DNA from: Bacillota bacterium
GTDB lineage: Bacteria; Bacillota; Bacilli; Alicyclobacillales; SLC66
Assembly: GCA_021797415.1 (NCBI GenBank)
Contig: JAJZZT010000316.1
Span: 1 to 7,974 of the forward strand
Length of the DNA stretch: 7,974 nt
Reading direction: 5' to 3'
The translations under genes and the position numbers were made by a program. Shown here in pieces: positions 6,360 through 7,974 of this stretch (positions within the stretch are counted from its first letter, which is position 1; every line of letters starts with the position of its first letter). The notes under the pieces were generated by a model that was not told the DNA's origin, ran no database searches, and saw nothing but the letters and a program-made list of their open reading frames with translations.

Positions 6360-7697
6360 TTGTTCACGAGCGCGCGGATCAAATTGACGCTGCTGCTGAC
6401 CGGAATTGTCATAGCCCTGTTTCTCCTCACTTCCGCAACCGTCTATCTCTTCGTATCCCAGATGACCATCGGCCGCCTGGATTTCAGGTTACGGCAGGAC
6501 GCCGCGTGGTTGCTGCAAAACCCCCGCGCCATGCAGATGGCCCTGCAGGGAGGGCGTGCACCCGCATTTCCCGGCACGTCGTCATCTCCCGTCCTGCGGC
6601 CGCTGTTTCTCGTCATCGTCCGCAATCCGACGGGCGCCATTATAACAACCAGCAATCCAGGGCTGGCCAGCGCCATTCCCCTTCTCTCCCCAACATTCCA
6701 GACGACTCCGACCTTTGCGACATGGCGCGTGCGCGGAACGGACGAATGGTTCCGCGTCATCTCCATTCCATTGTCAGGCGGGGGGACAGCCGTCGCCGGC
6801 ATTGTGCAGATCGCAGAATTCGTAGGTCCCGAGATGGACATCCTCATGCGCTTGGCACAACTTGTCTGGCTGGTCGGCCTTGGCGGCACGATCGTCGCCA
6901 TTGTCGCAGGATACGCTGTCTCCGGTCGTGTATTGCGGCCGATCATCCGTTCCTGGTTACAACAGCAGCGATTCGTGGGTGACGCTTCGCATGAGTTGCG
7001 TACGCCGCTCGCTGTCATTCAAACCAATCTCGACCTTGTACTGTGCAATGCGGATGAATGCAGTCTGCAAAATCTGGAATGGGTGAGCAACGCCAAAGCG
7101 GAGGTCAGACGATTGACCCGGCTGACCTCCGATCTCCTGACCCTTGCGCGGGCGGATTCACAAGAAGCCGTTCTGGAAATGGAGTGCGCCGACCTTTCGG
7201 GAGTGGTCGGCGAAGTGGTCGGCACCATGTCCTTCCTTGCCGAGCAAAAAGATATCACTCTCACGGTTGACGATGGACCTGCCGCTTCGGGCAGTGACCG
7301 CACAGTCTTCGGAGATGTAAATCGCCTCCGGCAACTGGTCATGATCCTGCTTGACAATGCGATCAAGTACACACCGGAAGGCGGCCGCATCGACGTCGTG
7401 CTCGATCGCCAGTCCCATGCCGTGTCGCTTCGCGTAAAGGACACAGGCATCGCCATGGACCGCGAACTGATGACGCATATTTTCGAACGCTTCTACCGCG
7501 GCGACAAGGTCCGCGAACGCTCAGAAGGAGGAGCGGGACTCGGCCTTTCCATCGCAAAATGGATCGTGGACATGCACCGCGGGCGCATCACTGTCCAGAG
7601 TACAAAGGGAGAGGGAAGCGTCTTCCACGTGATCCTTCCGTGTCCCACCGCCGCACAGACAGCCGCTGTACACAGGGGAGGAAGAATATTGCACTGA
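6360..7697 (+). CDS. Two-component sensor histidine kinase
   Basis: A 445-residue membrane kinase, the evident partner of the regulator ending 2 bp upstream. TM1 is about 8-32 and TM2 about 164-188; between them lies an extracytoplasmic region of about 130 residues whose second half (LFLVIVRNPTGAIITTS) resembles PAS-like sensor folds. After TM2, GRVLRPIIRSWLQQQRF leads straight to the H-box, so there is no full HAMP domain. The HisKA phospho-acceptor is His211 (DASHELRTPL). HATPase_c has the N-box with Asn333 (LLDNAIKYTP), G1 DTGIAMD (361-367), F-box IFERFYRGD and G2 GAGLGLSIAKWIV. The second G1 glycine is Ala365, which is unusual. The start is TTG at 6360 with AGGG about 8 nt upstream; no later start would keep TM1. 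The signal is not predictable. The large sensor loop argues against the intramembrane-sensing BceS type. Confidence 0.94.
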   Translation: MFTSARIKLTLLLTGIVIALFLLTSATVYLFVSQMTIGRLDFRLRQDAAWLLQNPRAMQMALQGGRAPAFPGTSSSPVLRPLFLVIVRNPTGAIITTSNPGLASAIPLLSPTFQTTPTFATWRVRGTDEWFRVISIPLSGGGTAVAGIVQIAEFVGPEMDILMRLAQLVWLVGLGGTIVAIVAGYAVSGRVLRPIIRSWLQQQRFVGDASHELRTPLAVIQTNLDLVLCNADECSLQNLEWVSNAKAEVRRLTRLTSDLLTLARADSQEAVLEMECADLSGVVGEVVGTMSFLAEQKDITLTVDDGPAASGSDRTVFGDVNRLRQLVMILLDNAIKYTPEGGRIDVVLDRQSHAVSLRVKDTGIAMDRELMTHIFERFYRGDKVRERSEGGAGLGLSIAKWIVDMHRGRITVQSTKGEGSVFHVILPCPTAAQTAAVHRGGRILH

Positions 7698-7817
7698 CAG
7701 CAATCGCCGAGATGCACCGCCGCCCGGCAAGCTGTGGCGTTCTATCGGCTTAGATTTTGATGGATCACCGTCTCGTGAAAATAGCCCTCGGCGCGAAAAC
7801 TCCACTATCATAGAGAG
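7698..7817. other. Non-coding stretch after the kinase gene
   Basis: I see no gene, RNA motif or T-tract terminator here. Short frames that extend from the kinase region are out-of-frame readings. Together with 7818-7887 it separates two convergent genes. Confidence 0.5.
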
Positions 7818-7869
7818 GATCCGCGGTGTGAGTCCCTGTCTCCAGAGACAAGGACTCACACCGCGGATC
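7818..7869. terminator. 52-bp near-perfect palindrome between convergent genes, possible bidirectional terminator
   Basis: Arms 7818-7842 (beginning GATCCGCGGTGTGAGTCC) and 7845-7869 pair over 25 bp with a single mismatch (C7836 against A7851) and only CA between them. The outer 18 bp are perfect and GC-rich. The 3' end of the kinase gene lies 120 bp to the left and the stop of the convergent gene 18 bp to the right, the expected place for a shared terminator. No T tract follows on either strand, so a canonical intrinsic terminator is not proven. It may instead stabilise 3' ends or be a repeat-element copy. Confidence 0.5.
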
Positions 7870-7887
7870 GATCCCATATCTCCGAGA

Positions 7888-7974
7888 TCACGCGAACTCC
7901 ACGCAGACGCTGACGACCCTGAACGGTGCGACGGAAAAAGAGAGGGCCCCATTGTCGCCGCGCTGGATATCCTC
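7888..7974 (-). CDS. C-terminal end of an unidentified protein, possibly a glycoside hydrolase (partial)
   Basis: On the minus strand a frame is open from the right edge for 28 codons to a TGA at 7888-7890, ending in residues such as NGALSFSVAPFRVVSVCVEFA. Alternating hydrophobic residues indicate closing beta-strands. The pattern of a short acidic/Gly turn, a strand, 'PF', then a final strand resembles the C-terminal beta-sandwich ends of some glycoside hydrolases, for example GH38 alpha-mannosidases. That is only a resemblance over a few residues. Support for a real gene end comes from its convergent position and the large palindrome 18 bp after the stop. The function is not established and the bulk of the gene lies outside the window. 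Confidence 0.4.
   Translation of the reverse strand, partial: EDIQRGDNGALSFSVAPFRVVSVCVEFA

Noticed and set aside
7521..7952. 143-codon minus-strand frame spanning the end of the kinase gene and the palindrome
   Set aside because: It overlaps conserved kinase motifs, runs through the palindrome, and has Ser/Arg/Gly-rich low-complexity content without a family signal; it is a shadow frame.

Overview
The window (7974 bp, GC-rich) looks like chromosome of a Gram-positive, monoderm Firmicute. The evidence is a secreted protein with S-layer homology (SLH) domains, strong purine-rich Shine-Dalgarno sites (AAGGAGGT, GGAGG, GGAGGGG) and frequent GTG/TTG starts. A moderately high-GC Bacillales lineage such as the Alicyclobacillaceae would fit, but that is an inference; no taxonomic marker gene is present.

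Layout: a four-gene minus-strand operon fills 1-5373. In transcription order it is a very long HlyD/MacA-type membrane-fusion protein (3214-5373), a MacB/LolD-type ABC ATPase (2478-3179), a MacB/FtsX-type permease (1258-2481, overlapping the ATPase by 4 bp) and, 25 bp further on, a secreted SLH/Ig-like protein that runs off the left edge (1-1232). Gaps inside the operon are -4 to 34 bp and I see no internal terminator.

Divergently, on the plus strand, lies an OmpR-family response regulator (5671-6357) followed after 2 bp by its sensor histidine kinase (6360-7697). The 297-bp divergent region (5374-5670) holds promoter candidates in both directions, an 11-bp-spaced TTAAG direct repeat suited to an OmpR-type regulator, and an unusual three-arm inverted/tandem repeat that reads as a hairpin plus T7 tract on the minus strand. 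Past the kinase, 7698-7887 is non-coding and carries a 52-bp near-perfect palindrome. The last 87 bp hold the C-terminal end of a convergent minus-strand gene.

Likely logic (inference): the kinase senses an extracytoplasmic cue, the regulator acts in the divergent region, and the tripartite-like exporter plus the co-transcribed surface protein are the output. The most unusual points are the adaptor protein, with three apparent tandem coiled-coil hairpins plus glycine-rich inserts, its linkage to an SLH protein, and the repeat structure between the divergent promoters.
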